From Spongospora subterranea f. sp. subterranea (taxonomy: Eukaryota; Endomyxa: Phytomyxea; Phytomyxea; Plasmodiophorida): a stretch of 62,717 nucleotides of DNA. The stretch spans positions 1 to 62,717 of the forward strand of contig JAUGWO010000098.1 of assembly GCA_049724395.1 (NCBI GenBank), in the 5' to 3' direction. This document shows, in pieces, positions 43,536 to 54,102 of this stretch. The notes under the pieces are model-generated. The model did no database searches. It worked only from the letters and a program-made list of their open reading frames with translations, and was not told the DNA's origin. A program made the translations under genes and the position numbers. Position 1 is the first letter of the stretch. Every line of letters begins with the position of its first letter.

Positions 43536-44434
43536 GGCGTATGACCCGGAGGAAAATTTTCCTCGACGGCTAGGTAAAGTATGTAGCTCTACCTGTCAAC
43601 GATCAGCTGCTGGGTTAACGGCAGCGGTCGACACGAAGATGATGATCAAGCTGTTGATCGAACGATTATCTGGTAATGAGGACGATGACTGATGAAGTGC
43701 GCGACGGAGGTCTCGGTTTCCGCCTGTTACTGTAATGTACCCCCCTTCACGACCAGCAATGCACAAGGGGGGAGAGGGAACCTCCAGGGTGTGGGACATG
43801 GATACACTGGAGTGGGACGTATTTTTTTTTTTACACTTGTAGTGGCAGGTAGATACTCTGATGAAGGTTACACCCGACGTGGCCTGAAGACCTCTTTCGT
43901 AAAAACTGGCGTTTTCACCAGAAACCTACAGTACTTCCCAAAGCAAAATGGAAAACAATGCAAAAATACCTTGTTTGTCCTTCTCTCTGACATCCACAGC
44001 ACGCCTCCAGATTTGCGAAACCCGACCGATGGAATGGAGTTGTTGTTCACCTAAGACTTAGGGTTCCAGATGGCGCTTCGGAATTGCGACCAGACCTGAC
44101 TGCCACAAGTCATGTGGTCTGCTCTGGACTTGTGGGTGTCCTTATTAACAGAAGCTTGAGAAGCATAGTGATAAGGTTGAAGTTTTGCTTGTGTATTGAA
44201 TTTCAATGACCAAGATCTCTTCCTCACGATAATAGGGAACTTGCCAAACGAATATAGTCCATTTAGAAACAATACTGTATGGCCCCGAAGAACGGAAGAC
44301 GTATCCTATTAAGAACAATTACTGATGTCATTCGTCAACAGCAATCCGAGCACCAACGACCCCCCAGATGGCCACTCCACCACACGCCAATAACATGCAC
44401 CAACTGCAACATTTAAGGGCATAATCATAAGCGA
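43536..44434. other. Intergenic with one dispersed-repeat copy
   Basis: Upstream region of NAA15. It contains an inverted copy (about 43905-43965) of the about 60-base repeat also at 23722 and 45040. Nothing else is supported. Confidence 0.4.
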
Positions 44435-45070
44435 TTGCCGTTGCACTCAATCACCGATACAACAAGTGCAAGGTGGTACTTCGAGAGGCGATGCCGATTG
44501 AAACCGAATCGCGACACCGACAGAAGCGCGTTCGGGAACGGGAGGAACGAAGAGCGTTCGCTTTGCATTCCATACACTAGTGAGCGCCATATTGACGCAT
44601 CTCGATCGTGGATGGTCGACACCGGAGCCACATTATCTCCAAGCCCGAACATCATATCCACAAAAGGGCGACCCCAACGAGATTGCCAATGGAAATACGA
44701 TGCCAGTACTCGGCCACAGCAGTGTCGCGTTGGGGATCGCCCTCAGTACAGTAATATCAGTCCCGACCGCGACGCGCAACCTGTTGTCAATCGGCAAAGC
44801 ATGTGAAGAAGGAGAGATCAACCAGGCGGTGTCCAACATCAACGGATTCGACGGTAAATGATGGCAGCAGGAGATCGGTCGTTTATACACCCCTCATCAA
44901 AATGAAATCACGACTAGACATACGCCGCATCAGCCATCGACTGGCACGACAGAATCGCACACTCGGGATATCACCGTATGAACTTTGGATGGGACGAAGT
45001 CTGACGTCAGTCTCCTTGTCGCAATGCCGACATATTTCCTTGTTTTCCCATTTTGCGTTGGGGAGCAGGT
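44435..45070 (+). mobile_element. Ty1/copia fragment (protease to integrase)
   Basis: Plus-strand copia pieces: the protease active-site block WMVDTGATLS near 44610, the downstream protease/GAG-pre-integrase block (VISVPTATRNLLSIGKAC) near 44750-44810, and an integrase-end motif GISPYELWMGRSL near 44970-45000. Segments lie in more than one frame and the parts between are missing. It is a broken, incomplete fossil. Confidence 0.8.
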
Positions 45071-45105
45071 TTTTGGTGAAAAAACCAGTATTCCTTCCCC
45101 GTACG
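45040..45105 (+). repeat. Dispersed ~60-base repeat, copy 3
   Basis: TTCCTTGTTTTCCCATTTTG...AGGTTTTTGGTGAAAAAACCAG is related to 23722-23778 and, inverted, 43905-43965. The core GGTTTTTGGTGAAAAAACC is a small hairpin. It overlaps the end of the copia fragment. Confidence 0.5.
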
Positions 45106-46287
45106 GTGATATCCTGTCAATAAGTGTGCTTCGAGCAATAACAGTTTTATCAACGGATAGCACTACTATCATGATTCCCAGTTTTATACGCAACATCGCT
45201 GCTGGCTATTCCCCATCTGTCCACAGGTACTTTCGTCTGCCTGTTGAATGAGGAAATCTGGAATGTGGATTGTTGTCAAAGCCAGGGAAATCTTTGTTTA
45301 CGGAGTCTGAGCCTTCTTTTCGAAATCCGTTTAAAAAAAATTGTCGTCCAATTGGGGATCTCGACTTGCGAACTGCTTTCGCAATGTGGGGTCAAACAGT
45401 AAAAAAAGCGTAAGTTCTGTGCATAGCCGATGAGGATGAGTTTGTGGTCGGAATTGTATCTTTGTCAGCTTCATGTGTTGAACCCGTCTCTAAGCAACAC
45501 ACCCGAATGTTCGCAAGTAGTAGAGAATGGGCGGCAGAGTAGGGTGAGGCGGTGAAGCCCACGGAAAGCACCGTTCGTGGAGCTTCGGATATGAAGGCCA
45601 TATCCGTCAATGATTTTTCTGGACGGCACAGGTTGCAGTCCGACGGCCTCGCTCTACTACTCTGCCGGAACGAGTTATTTTTTACGAGTTTTGTTCAAAA
45701 CGAACATCCGGATGCGTTGCCTACAGACTTGCTTTAACTCAGGGAGTGGCACAAGATACAATACCGAGCACTGACACTAATCCACATCGGTTATACACAG
45801 AATTTAAAAGCTTACTTGTTGAGCTGTGTTTGGACCAAATAGAACACAGAGATCGGCTTACCTTGACCGCATACCGACCAGATCCTCGAAAGGTCAACCT
45901 ACCGCTTGATTAACGTTGTTGCGTTGTTAACCGCTTGATTGTCACGCGACAAACGCATCGGATGTATTTTCAACTCGCAATGCCACATCGTTGTTCAAGT
46001 ACGAGCAAGGATTTTCATCGCAGGAACCGTCTCACCTCCGCTATTGAATTCGTTGAGAACATTTAGGGGCGCGGAGCCTAAGTGAACTCTACAACAGCAT
46101 TACATTCGTTGTCAGTCCCTGAACTATAGACAACCAAGTAATGTTTCATGAACTTCGACGACAACATTAGAGCCACTCGCCTTATGAAATGGCTCAATTT
46201 TCGCCAGAAATATCTGCACATTTGCGCCATATTTTCACTGTTGCCGACTCCCGCCAATCAACGACAGAATGATCTTTAATGTTGATT
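45106..46287. other. No gene seen
   Basis: Short open frames only. A frame near 45552-45737 has a start but no recognised domain. This may include decayed copia 3' sequence. Confidence 0.4.
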
Positions 46288-47497
46288 TTATTGTTCATCA
46301 TCAGACCCGATCGGCTCATCATCGGCATCGTCTTCCTCATCGTCGGTATCCTCCTCGTCTTCCTCCTGGTCCTCATCTTCGGTTTCCGTGTTCGACTCGC
46401 TGGCGATTGAGCCGGATTTTCTTCGGGGTCCGTTTCCCAGACGAATCTGTTCCAGATTCTCCAGCACCGAACACGCTTTGATGAACGTGATATGGTTGAC
46501 GGGCGGCGTGTCCCTCAAATCTAACGTCCTGAGCAGCGGGCAACATTGAGAAACTATGGTGATATCGACCACCGACGTTGCTCGTAAATTGAGATATTGC
46601 AAACGTGAACACGAACTCAACGGTGACACTAAGAATTTTCATCAATTTGAATTATTGGTGACCTATATGCTGTTACAAACCGTCGGCCAAATCAGTGCAC
46701 TGGCAACAATCCAGAGTTTCGAGGTTGATGAGATTCTCAAGTGGCTTGATATCGGTTAACGTCGTCCAACAGCGCAAAGAGAGGATGGTCAAGTTGACGA
46801 GCGGCGAAATCCATCTGATGTCGTTGTCGTCGTCGCGTACGGCGACGTTCAGCTCCGTCAGCCACACGCATCGCGACAGGGCCGACAGCGATATCGGGCT
46901 GATCAGATCGGCGATATGCAGCTCGCGAAGCGGATGGATGGTGGCGATGAAGTCCAGGCTGGGAATACTGGTTCGCGACAGGTTCAACGCCACCAGATTG
47001 GGAATTGCCGTCAATATGTCGACTTGCGTCACCTCCAGCTCGTCGTCAGCGACGAAATTGACCAACGGGCAGGTCGGGACGTTGTAGAGATATCGAACTT
47101 CCAGTAAATCTCCCGCGTAGACGTTGAGGTTCCGGATCTTGGGCAAATTGCACACTTGGGCAAGGGAATCGAATCGGCCTCGAAGGTATTGCAGAGTTTT
47201 CCCGAACAACTCCACGATCTGCGATAAAGACACAGGCAATTCCGTGTAGATATCGATCGACCGGATGCAGTTTCGCTTGCCGAGGAACGGGTTGGCGATT
47301 CGATGGAAATTCTCCGCCCCAAAATCGTACTGAATGAGCAGATTCTGGACATGGAACAGGCTCTGGGCCCAGTGCCGGCTGACCAGGATGGGACTGGTGA
47401 TGATCAGATCGTATTGGAGGTAATCAAGGCATCGGCCAAGGATCGGCAGCGGCAACAGCGACGCCACCGTCCCGCCCGCTGCCAATGGCTCGTCCAT
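46288..47497 (-). CDS. F-box-like leucine-rich-repeat protein with acidic C-terminus
   Basis: Two exons, 47497-46681 and 46628-46288, with a 52-base intron in phase 1, encode 385 residues. The N-terminus (LPLPILGRCLDYLQYDLIIT ... VSRHWAQSLF) has the spacing of a degenerate F-box. From about residue 120 there are LRRs of two kinds: NLVALNLSRTSIPSLDF, NLTILSLRCWTTLTDIKPL, NLETLDCCQCTDL and LQYLNLRATSVVDI. The last 40 residues are almost all Asp/Glu. If the F-box call holds, it would present substrates to an SCF ubiquitin ligase; otherwise it is a plain LRR adaptor. The start at 47497 is preferred over an upstream in-frame ATG because it opens directly onto the conserved segment. Confidence 0.78.
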
Positions 47498-48389
47498 ATC
47501 GCGTGATAAAATGGTCCTGGAGAATATCGCCCACCCTGAATTCTCTGCAGTTGCCACACACAGACATAGCTGGCACTTGGTCGGCCGTGTGACTGACTGG
47601 TCCCCGTTGACATGGGCTTACAGTCGCAATTGGTAATTGACCAATTCGTTACAAGTGTTGATTGCCGCTTCATCTGACAGACACTCGTCCACTCATTAGA
47701 AGTGCTCAGTCATTTTCGGTTCAAGTTTCTCATCTTGTGGAGATTTTTCTGACCAAAAAACGTTGTTTTCGATAATATATCAGCGAGTCGAGTTCGTGTG
47801 TAGTTAAAGAGTACGTGAACCTTGAGAAAGCAAATGCAGGATCGTCCTCTGCGGTAGTTTAATTTCTGATTTTGTGCCGGTATAAGCGGTCACCGGATAT
47901 CTCGTCCAAGCCGCCATATGTCAGGACAGGACGAACGCGGACCCTCAACCACAGATCGCCAGATCTGATTATCAGCACTGTTTAATACACACTTGTTTCC
48001 CCAATTCAGATGCACCTGACTATACCAGCCCAACCCCAGTTCCCCAACCAGATCACACAGTTTGATTCACGAACTACACCACAAAGAGTTCGGAACATGT
48101 TCGGAGTCCGGAATATCGGTATGGTGAAGATTCCTTTCGGGAGCGATATAATGGCGAGAAAATCTAAAACTAAAGGTTGGTTAACATAAGAGAAACTTTT
48201 AATCGGTAGTGATGAAAACAGAGTCCGCGTACGACGAAGCCGCCATCGTGCAAGAATAGCTGGCGAGCATGCGAGCAGAGCAGGAGCGGCGCTGGTAAAG
48301 CGCTCACTACCAGCACCCTCGGAAGCGGCCGCGGTTCAGGCGGTGGAGGCGGGGCCAGATGTCAAGGCGACGCGGGAACGGCCGAGCCT
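47498..48389. other. No gene seen
   Basis: Promoter side of the LRR gene, followed by AT-rich sequence. No supported frame or repeat. Confidence 0.4.
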
Positions 48390-48830
48390 TCATCAGACGC
48401 AACGGATCCCAGTCCGCACAGGGCAGTTTAACCCACCGAAGTTGGCGACATCACTGCGAACCCGTGGAGAGCGACAGAGGTTGATACAGCGGTCATGTGG
48501 ATCAACATGGCTATCTTGACGATTCGCGGCTCGAGTACGAAGATCGGCGAGACGTCGAGATCTGGATTCGCACGCGGATCGGGCATAAATCGCTCGTAAA
48601 GTTGGTCGCGTCCGCTGAGCGAATGCTTCCGGACGACCCGTACCAAGAGGTGCTCTTGTATGCGCGCGAACGGATTCAGGGATCGTTGGAACAGGAGGAT
48701 GGGAATCGGTGGATGGAGGCCGCTTTGGCCGTCCACCAACGACCGGATGTTCCTCTAGCGGCTTGAAACAACGATCAATGAACTGCAGGCCAATCTGCCA
48801 GGGCAAGCGACAATCGAGTTAAATACTGGT
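48390..48830. other. GC-rich segment, possible retroelement gag remnant
   Basis: GC-richer than its surroundings. The plus strand has RTGQFNPPKLATSLRTRGER and then, in another frame, SLVKLVASAERMLPDDPYQE, which loosely resembles retroelement structural proteins. No signature motif, so the origin is a guess. Confidence 0.3.
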
Positions 48831-48974
48831 CTACCGAGCAAGCAAGGTGGCCAAAACCCGGGACATGCTGGAAACCACCTATTTGTTCACGATAGAGCAC
48901 GCGATCTGCCAGTCGAGGAGCGACTGCGGTTTTTGCATTCCTGTCTATACAAGGAACGGCTGCGCGAGCAACGC

Positions 48975-49500
48975 GCTGGACGCCGCCCGACGAACGCCAA
49001 GACAATAGGAGCGGCAGCGACCGGCCAGCCAAAAGTAGTATCGGCGACTCGCAGATAAACTCGCACATTCGTCTGTGGGTAACTGACGTTTTCCTTTCGA
49101 TAATATTATGTAATAAACCCAGGTCCATGTTAGTATACAAGGATGAAACGTCGCAGGTGACGAGATAAGAATAAGTACCATAGTTAATGCCTTCAATAGT
49201 GTCGATCACCTGCTGCGAATTTTTCAAAGTGTAGTTGCATTGATAATCTGAATGTAGAAGAACGTCAAGAAGGATGCTGAGAGGAGCTGTGATCCAATTG
49301 GCCGCTCCGACTATAGGTCTTCCGGTTTTTCCAGGTTTGTGTAACTTTGGAAGAACATGAAATGCAGGGAACGTATACGTTTGGAAATGCGTCTTGTCGA
49401 AATACATTCCGAAGTTGTCGCAAGGCCCATCTATAATCCTGTTCGGTTTCACTTCTCATAAACACGAAGCAGATTGAAAAAGACATGTTAACCGGCGGAG
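48975..49500 (-). mobile_element. Penelope-like element reverse-transcriptase fragment
   Basis: The minus strand has FHVLPKLHKPGKTGRPIVGA and TYSYLVTCDVSSLYTNMDL, the KLHK/RPIV and DVSSLYTNI signatures of Penelope-like and related group-II-like RTs. The similarity stops after CEFICE, the RT active-site YxDD segment is absent, and no endonuclease domain follows. A 5' extension with QDYRWALRQLRNVF lies in another frame. It is a truncated copy. Confidence 0.82.
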
Positions 49501-49739
49501 TGACGCCGACAACGTGCAGTGAAGGCATCCGAAAACTAAAAGAACGGTTGAGTTTTAGCGGGAGAAGCAGGTGAGAACGGTATGGTGATATTGTCTCGTC
49601 AGTTTGATCGAAGACGACGGTGCGAAGAAGAGATGAGTTATACGACGGTGATCGTCGTATCGGTAAGCATGCAATACATTATCTGTGATTAACTGGTCCA
49701 GTAATGCCTCAATGGGGCTTCTTCCTGATAATTCTGATG

Positions 49740-50690
49740 TCCTTATTCGCTTGACCGTATTGAAATATGGACTGATGGCAGTTATGCTAACGGGAAAAAG
49801 GGGGTGCTGCTGCCCTCATTCGATACAAAAACACCAAAGGTGACGCGGCAAATCAGTCTGAGGAGAAGTCGCAAATCAAACTGGGTCGCGAAATCACCTC
49901 GAGTTACGAAGCCGAGATAATTGCATTACATGCTGGGCTAGAACTGGCCGTAGATAAGAAATTCAAAAACAGAACGATCCACATAATGACAGACTCGTTA
50001 TCTTGGGTAAGTCAAGTCCAATCATTACCTATCAAACCTCGAAGAGTATATGCAGTTGTGGCAGACTCTGCTCGATTGCTTGCGAAATTATCCCGCCGCA
50101 ATCAGATTCGTATTCACTACATTCCAAGTCATGTCCACCAAAAAAGTGACACATCTGGCAATGACAACCCAACAGCAATAGGACGAAGCACTGAAATTGA
50201 TCAACTAGCGAAAAATGCGGCGAATATTGGGACCAAAGTAGAGCATGGACCATTTCTGTCATCCTTTAATCTTCAACTTAAGATATACGAAAGAGAGCAA
50301 TTAAAACAGTACTTGAAAGCGAACGTCAAATGCAGCCACCTCCCAAACTACCCAGGCCGAGATCCGTTTTGCAAACTACCAGGTGAATCCACGCCACACA
50401 TGCTAATCAACAGAGCGCGTACTGGACATAGCAGATGCAGACAACACCTCAACAACATTGGAATGGAAGACACGAACACGTGCAGGCACTGCGACAAACA
50501 TCCCGAAACAATCGAACATCAAGTTTTACAATGCGAAGCATTCAAAAGCCGATTCAAGAGATGCAGACGACTTTACAAAACGCTCCCCAGTAACTACGTT
50601 TAACACAGCAATTTGGAGCCATGAAAAGGCCATGACCAAAATCTTGCGCAAAGCTGAAAAAGCAGGCTGCTTTATCTAGATACGATTAGT
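49740..50690 (+). mobile_element. LINE ORF2 C-terminus: RNase H domain and CCHC-like zinc finger
   Basis: The plus strand encodes an RNase H domain typical of LINEs: TDGSYANGKKG-like start near 49771, SSYEAEIIALHAGLELAV, HIMTDSLSWVSQ and IHYIPSHVHQKS. It is followed about 100 residues later by CRHCDKHPETIEHQVLQC, the C-x2-C-x8-H-x4-C knuckle found at the end of many LINE ORF2 proteins. There is one frame break near 49800, between the first RNase H strand and the rest. The RT part is missing upstream, as expected for a 5'-truncated copy. It may belong to the same family as the RT at 61260-62717. Confidence 0.88.
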
Positions 50691-50990
50691 TTTTATTGGG
50701 TCTGACCACATGGCCATAATGAATGTGGGAGAGGGAGCTGCTTGCAGTGACCTCGAAACTCTGGATAGGCATTAGGCAATGTAATCGGGTGGGGGCAGGG
50801 CCCATTCGATTTGGTCGTTAGGACAGGTTATATCGCTTAATCCAGCTGGTCTAATAGGTTCCTTCATCGGATCCCCAAGCTACTTGTAGCGGCCAGGCGG
50901 AAGTAGGAAAACCTGGTAGTACACAGGATTACCCGACCCATAAGGACCCGCCAACATCTGTATACCATACCCATACCATACTCAATGGGT
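50691..50990. other. Probable LINE 3' untranslated tail and spacer
   Basis: Starts right after the LINE stop codon. I see no poly(A) tail or target duplication that would fix the end of the element. Confidence 0.35.
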
Positions 50991-50991
50991 A

Positions 50992-51258
50992 TTGAGTTCT
51001 GGATCGAATTTTCCAAAAATTTGGAGAGCGACGGAAACTGCAACGTCGACGACGATTACGAATACCGTTGCGCTTTTTTTCGTGTTCGCTGATCTTCTTG
51101 AAGAAACCCTTGACAAAATATTTGAAGAGTGGAATGCGCATCAGATGCGAAAGAGCAGTTTTGATCCAGAAGGTGTCCCCCGATTTCTGTATGCGTATCC
51201 AGAACTGCACGGCACTGTTCGATCGGGCAACGTCATCCCACCATTGCTTATGCTCTGA
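50992..51258 (+). pseudogene. DDE integrase/transposase C-terminal fragment
   Basis: The plus-strand frame contains ADLLEETLDKIFEEWNAHQM, then GVPRFLYAYPELHG. The pattern E-x-W-N-x-H-x-[IM]-R ... G-[VI]-P-x-x-L-Y-x-x-P-E-x-x-G is the C-terminal end of the integrase-core proteins of the rva-like type, widespread in eukaryotes and of DNA-transposon origin. The catalytic D, D and E region would be upstream and is not present. The frame includes a LFFVF stretch that may be readthrough sequence. It is a fragment. Confidence 0.5.
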
Positions 51259-51860
51259 CGCTGATCTCGGTGACCTATTCGGTGTCAAGATGGACCGTAC
51301 CGTTTTTTGAAAGCTGCTTTAGAATTGCAGCAACTGCTCCCTGTCACTCCGAATAACATGTTGACTGCATATTTCTACCTACGAGAGATTCGAGAGGCGC
51401 TTATTACGCTGCTTCCGTAATAGAACAGCGATGATCAGCGAGTAGATTGGTCTGATATGGTTTATAAAGAACCATGATGCTCTTCCCATTGTTGCACGAA
51501 GGTATCTACTGTCGTGTGATTAACTCTATGTCGACAACCGCCTCAAACCAACGAGGTAGTTTTTGATGAGCAAATGGGGGTCGCAGAATATTTGTATTCC
51601 AAGCAAAAAGAAAATGCTAATCGACATCGCGAGAGCGAGATGACATTCGATTGGCAATGTCGTTGTTGTCGCGTATGACCGATTTTTACAACTGGATCAT
51701 TATTGGTTTGATGCGCACAGCAGGTTAAATTCGTGCTTTTCAAAAAATGCCACAATTGAATCCCTGTCGACATTTCCCATGCCGAACAAGTTATCATCAA
51801 CCGACATAGTCACGATTTCATAATTAGGGAAATGCCCGCCGGCACCTTCCAGATCAAGAG
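51259..51860. other. No confident gene
   Basis: Short frames only, except for the beginning of the minus-strand frame described next (51700 onward). Confidence 0.35.
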
Positions 51861-52101
51861 CCATTAGGCAGCGGTCGGAGTGCACGTATGTAAAATGCAT
51901 CATCGCCCACGAATGACAGAGCATCGACAATGTTGTTGACGCGAACTCCTCCGTGTATTCGCAGGAGGATATGTCAATTTTTCGCAACGGCACAGTTGGC
52001 TTGCACGCGGCGTACTCAAGGTCGATGGCGTCGGCGCTGGAGTTTGCTTTCACACGCTTTGCTTCTCGTTGCGTCTCGTCGCGGCGGTGCCTCGCCGACA
52101 T
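51700..52101 (-). CDS. Hypothetical protein, member of a locally duplicated family
   Basis: The minus-strand frame of 133 codons starts MSARHRRDETQREAKRVKAN and continues CKPTVPLRKIDISSCEYTEE and HSDRCLMALDLEGAGGHFPN. Leucine/isoleucine spacing hints at an LRR-like or RNI-like fold, but no domain is recognised. Part of it (residues about 1-85) is repeated, inverted, on the plus strand at 52330-52580 with the same protein sense (VKANSSATAIDLEY, CKPTVPLRKIDISSCEY). This shows conservation at the protein level and supports a real gene family. It may be one exon of a longer gene. Confidence 0.45.
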   Translation of the reverse strand: MSARHRRDETQREAKRVKANSSADAIDLEYAACKPTVPLRKIDISSCEYTEEFASTTLSMLCHSWAMMHFTYVHSDRCLMALDLEGAGGHFPNYEIVTMSVDDNLFGMGNVDRDSIVAFFEKHEFNLLCASNQ

Positions 52102-52329
52102 AACTGGATGTGAACGGGGTTCCCACTAACTAACAGAGGACATGTTAAATGCGTCTGGAATTGTCGGCCCGTATACTCAGTACCGTTTGTGGAAGATTGT
52201 GCATCTGTGGTAATGCTTTCAACACCGTTAAGATTTCCTGTTTTCGCGGCGGTGCCTCGCCGACGTAACTGGATGTGCAACGGGGTCCATCAATCTGAAT
52301 GACCGGCTTGTGGCTTGTTCATCCGTTCA

Positions 52330-52580
52330 CATCCAGTTATGTCAATGATTACCGCCGCGACGAGACAGCAACGAGAAGAGCGTGTGAAAGCAAACTCCAG
52401 CGCGACTGCCATCGACCTTGAGTACACCGCGTGCAAGCCAACTGTGCCGTTGCGAAAAATTGACATATCCTCCTGCGAATACAAGAGGAGTTCGCGGACA
52501 TTGTCGATGCTCTTCATTCGTGGGGTGCATACCACTTGCACACCCATGAGCCATTAGGCAGCGGTCGGAGTGCACGTATG
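52330..52580 (+). pseudogene. Inverted partial copy of the hypothetical gene at 51700-52101
   Basis: The plus strand repeats the protein VKANSSATAIDLEY...RKIDISSCEY with a few substitutions, then loses frame relative to the other copy and stops matching near GCAGCGGTCGGAGTGCACG, which is itself shared by both. The spacer between the arms (about 52102-52329) also contains smaller repeats such as CGCGGCGGTGCCTCGCCGAC. Confidence 0.5.
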
Positions 52581-52671
52581 TAAAATGAGTGAACGCGGTC
52601 GCGATTGAGGCGATCGGTTTTCACTCGTTGACTCGTCTTTGGCGTAATGACAGCAATGGCGCCCTGATTAC

Positions 52672-53380
52672 TTACCGACTCAACGAACTTGTATCGAATC
52701 TGGCGCTCGATTTGCCAAAAAAACGTTGATTTGACCGTGCGACGAGTTGGAAATTGCCGTCATGAATGGGAAGGAAGATCAATCGCGTCTGGCAAAATGT
52801 TTCCAGTACCACTGAATCTGAAAATTTGACGTGAAATCTGGTGTCGTTAATAGGCTTGTTAAAGATTCCATACGTGTGGGCATAGAACGACAACTGCTGA
52901 ACATTTCTTGTGTGAATCTGCAGCTTATCGTGTTTACGCAGCCGCATCTTTTTGAAGACGACCACGTCTTCACCAAATGATGGTCGAAAAAGGGAGTCCT
53001 TGTACAGAACTTTGAGTGCACCATCTTCGACAGCCTCTTCCATATTGGGAATCGACCATTCCCTGCAATGTAGCAGTCCTGTGTCCAATTGCCGCTTTCG
53101 AACACGTGTAAAATCGACATGGCCATGCTAGCGGTGCCGGCATCAGCTTTCGTTGCATCATTCATCTCTTGGAACGATCGGCCATGAAGATCACCAAAGA
53201 CACCGGCCGCTGTTGACAACCTGCCTGTGCGAACTGGTGGAACATCGGCGGAGCGACTCTCCTGCACCACTGTGCGGCCCAGATCGCACAAGGGCACATC
53301 ATTGACAAAATCATCAGACCTCGTCAGGTCCAACGTCGGCGAAACAACCTCATTGTCGGATTGGCCGTGGCGAATCAATC
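52672..53380 (-). pseudogene. Possible histidine-phosphatase gene remnant
   Basis: The minus strand near 53378 reads IRHGQSDNEV, then DVPLCDLGR, the catalytic RHG and substrate-pocket signature of phosphoglycerate-mutase-type histidine phosphatases. A second well-formed frame at 53088-52672 (VFKKMRLRKHDKLQIHTRNV, FLPIHDGNFQLVARSNQRFF) may be a following exon or a different gene. I found no in-frame splice path linking them, and a stop lies just before the RHG block, so I call the locus a remnant. Confidence 0.45.
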
Positions 53381-54102
53381 ACAGTTGCTTCTTCGACTTG
53401 GAGCTGGATAAGTTGAGAAAAAGTCTTCGAATTTGGTACCAGCTTCAATCAAAGCGCCGTCTATCCATGCTGGATAAGGAAACAGAGCCTCCGCCACCTC
53501 GGCAACAGCGCAATCATACGATTCGGATCTTTCAGAAAAACGACGTTGACGGCGGGAATCTTGTCGAGCTTGACCGGCCGGCGCGATTCTTCATCGTACC
53601 CGTACGGGACGGCCATCACATTTACCTTTGAAGTCGGTTTCGAAGCTGGGGGCGCACCTCGGCGTGTGTTGGCCCTGGACGACCCACTTCTACGTTTGTT
53701 TGCTTCATCTCTTCAATGGCCCTGCTGTACTGTTTGTCGGACGGCAGCCAAAATTGCTGGGGCATTGAATGCCGCAAGCACCTTGAGGCATTCCGCACTT
53801 GTCGCAAAACATCGTCAAAAGAGGTTTCTAACCGCTACAAAACTGTCAAATGGCGCCGAGTTGCGGTGGATGGAGAGAAATTACTGTCAAATGGCGCTGA
53901 GTTGCGGCTCTCGAGTTTCCGGTTTCCGGCCGCGAGTGCAGTCCGAACGCGGCATTCTAATGGTCCGTGACCCAATGACTCCCGCCGTGACCAGTCAGGC
54001 GATATGGCGACACTAGTGCGACACTACAGCAGTCGATTTCCAATTTCTGCGGCGATTCATATTCGGACTGCGTGTCATCACCTCATCATTTCATAATCCT
54101 TA
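53381..54102. other. No confident gene
   Basis: A plus-strand direct repeat is visible (ACTGTCAAATGGCGC...GAGTTGCGG occurs twice near 53846-53908). Overlapping frames on both strands have no recognisable domain. Confidence 0.35.

Noticed and set aside
42987-43544. A 185-codon plus-strand open frame
   Set aside because: Antisense to the NAA15 5' half; the NAA15 frame is continuous and clearly conserved.
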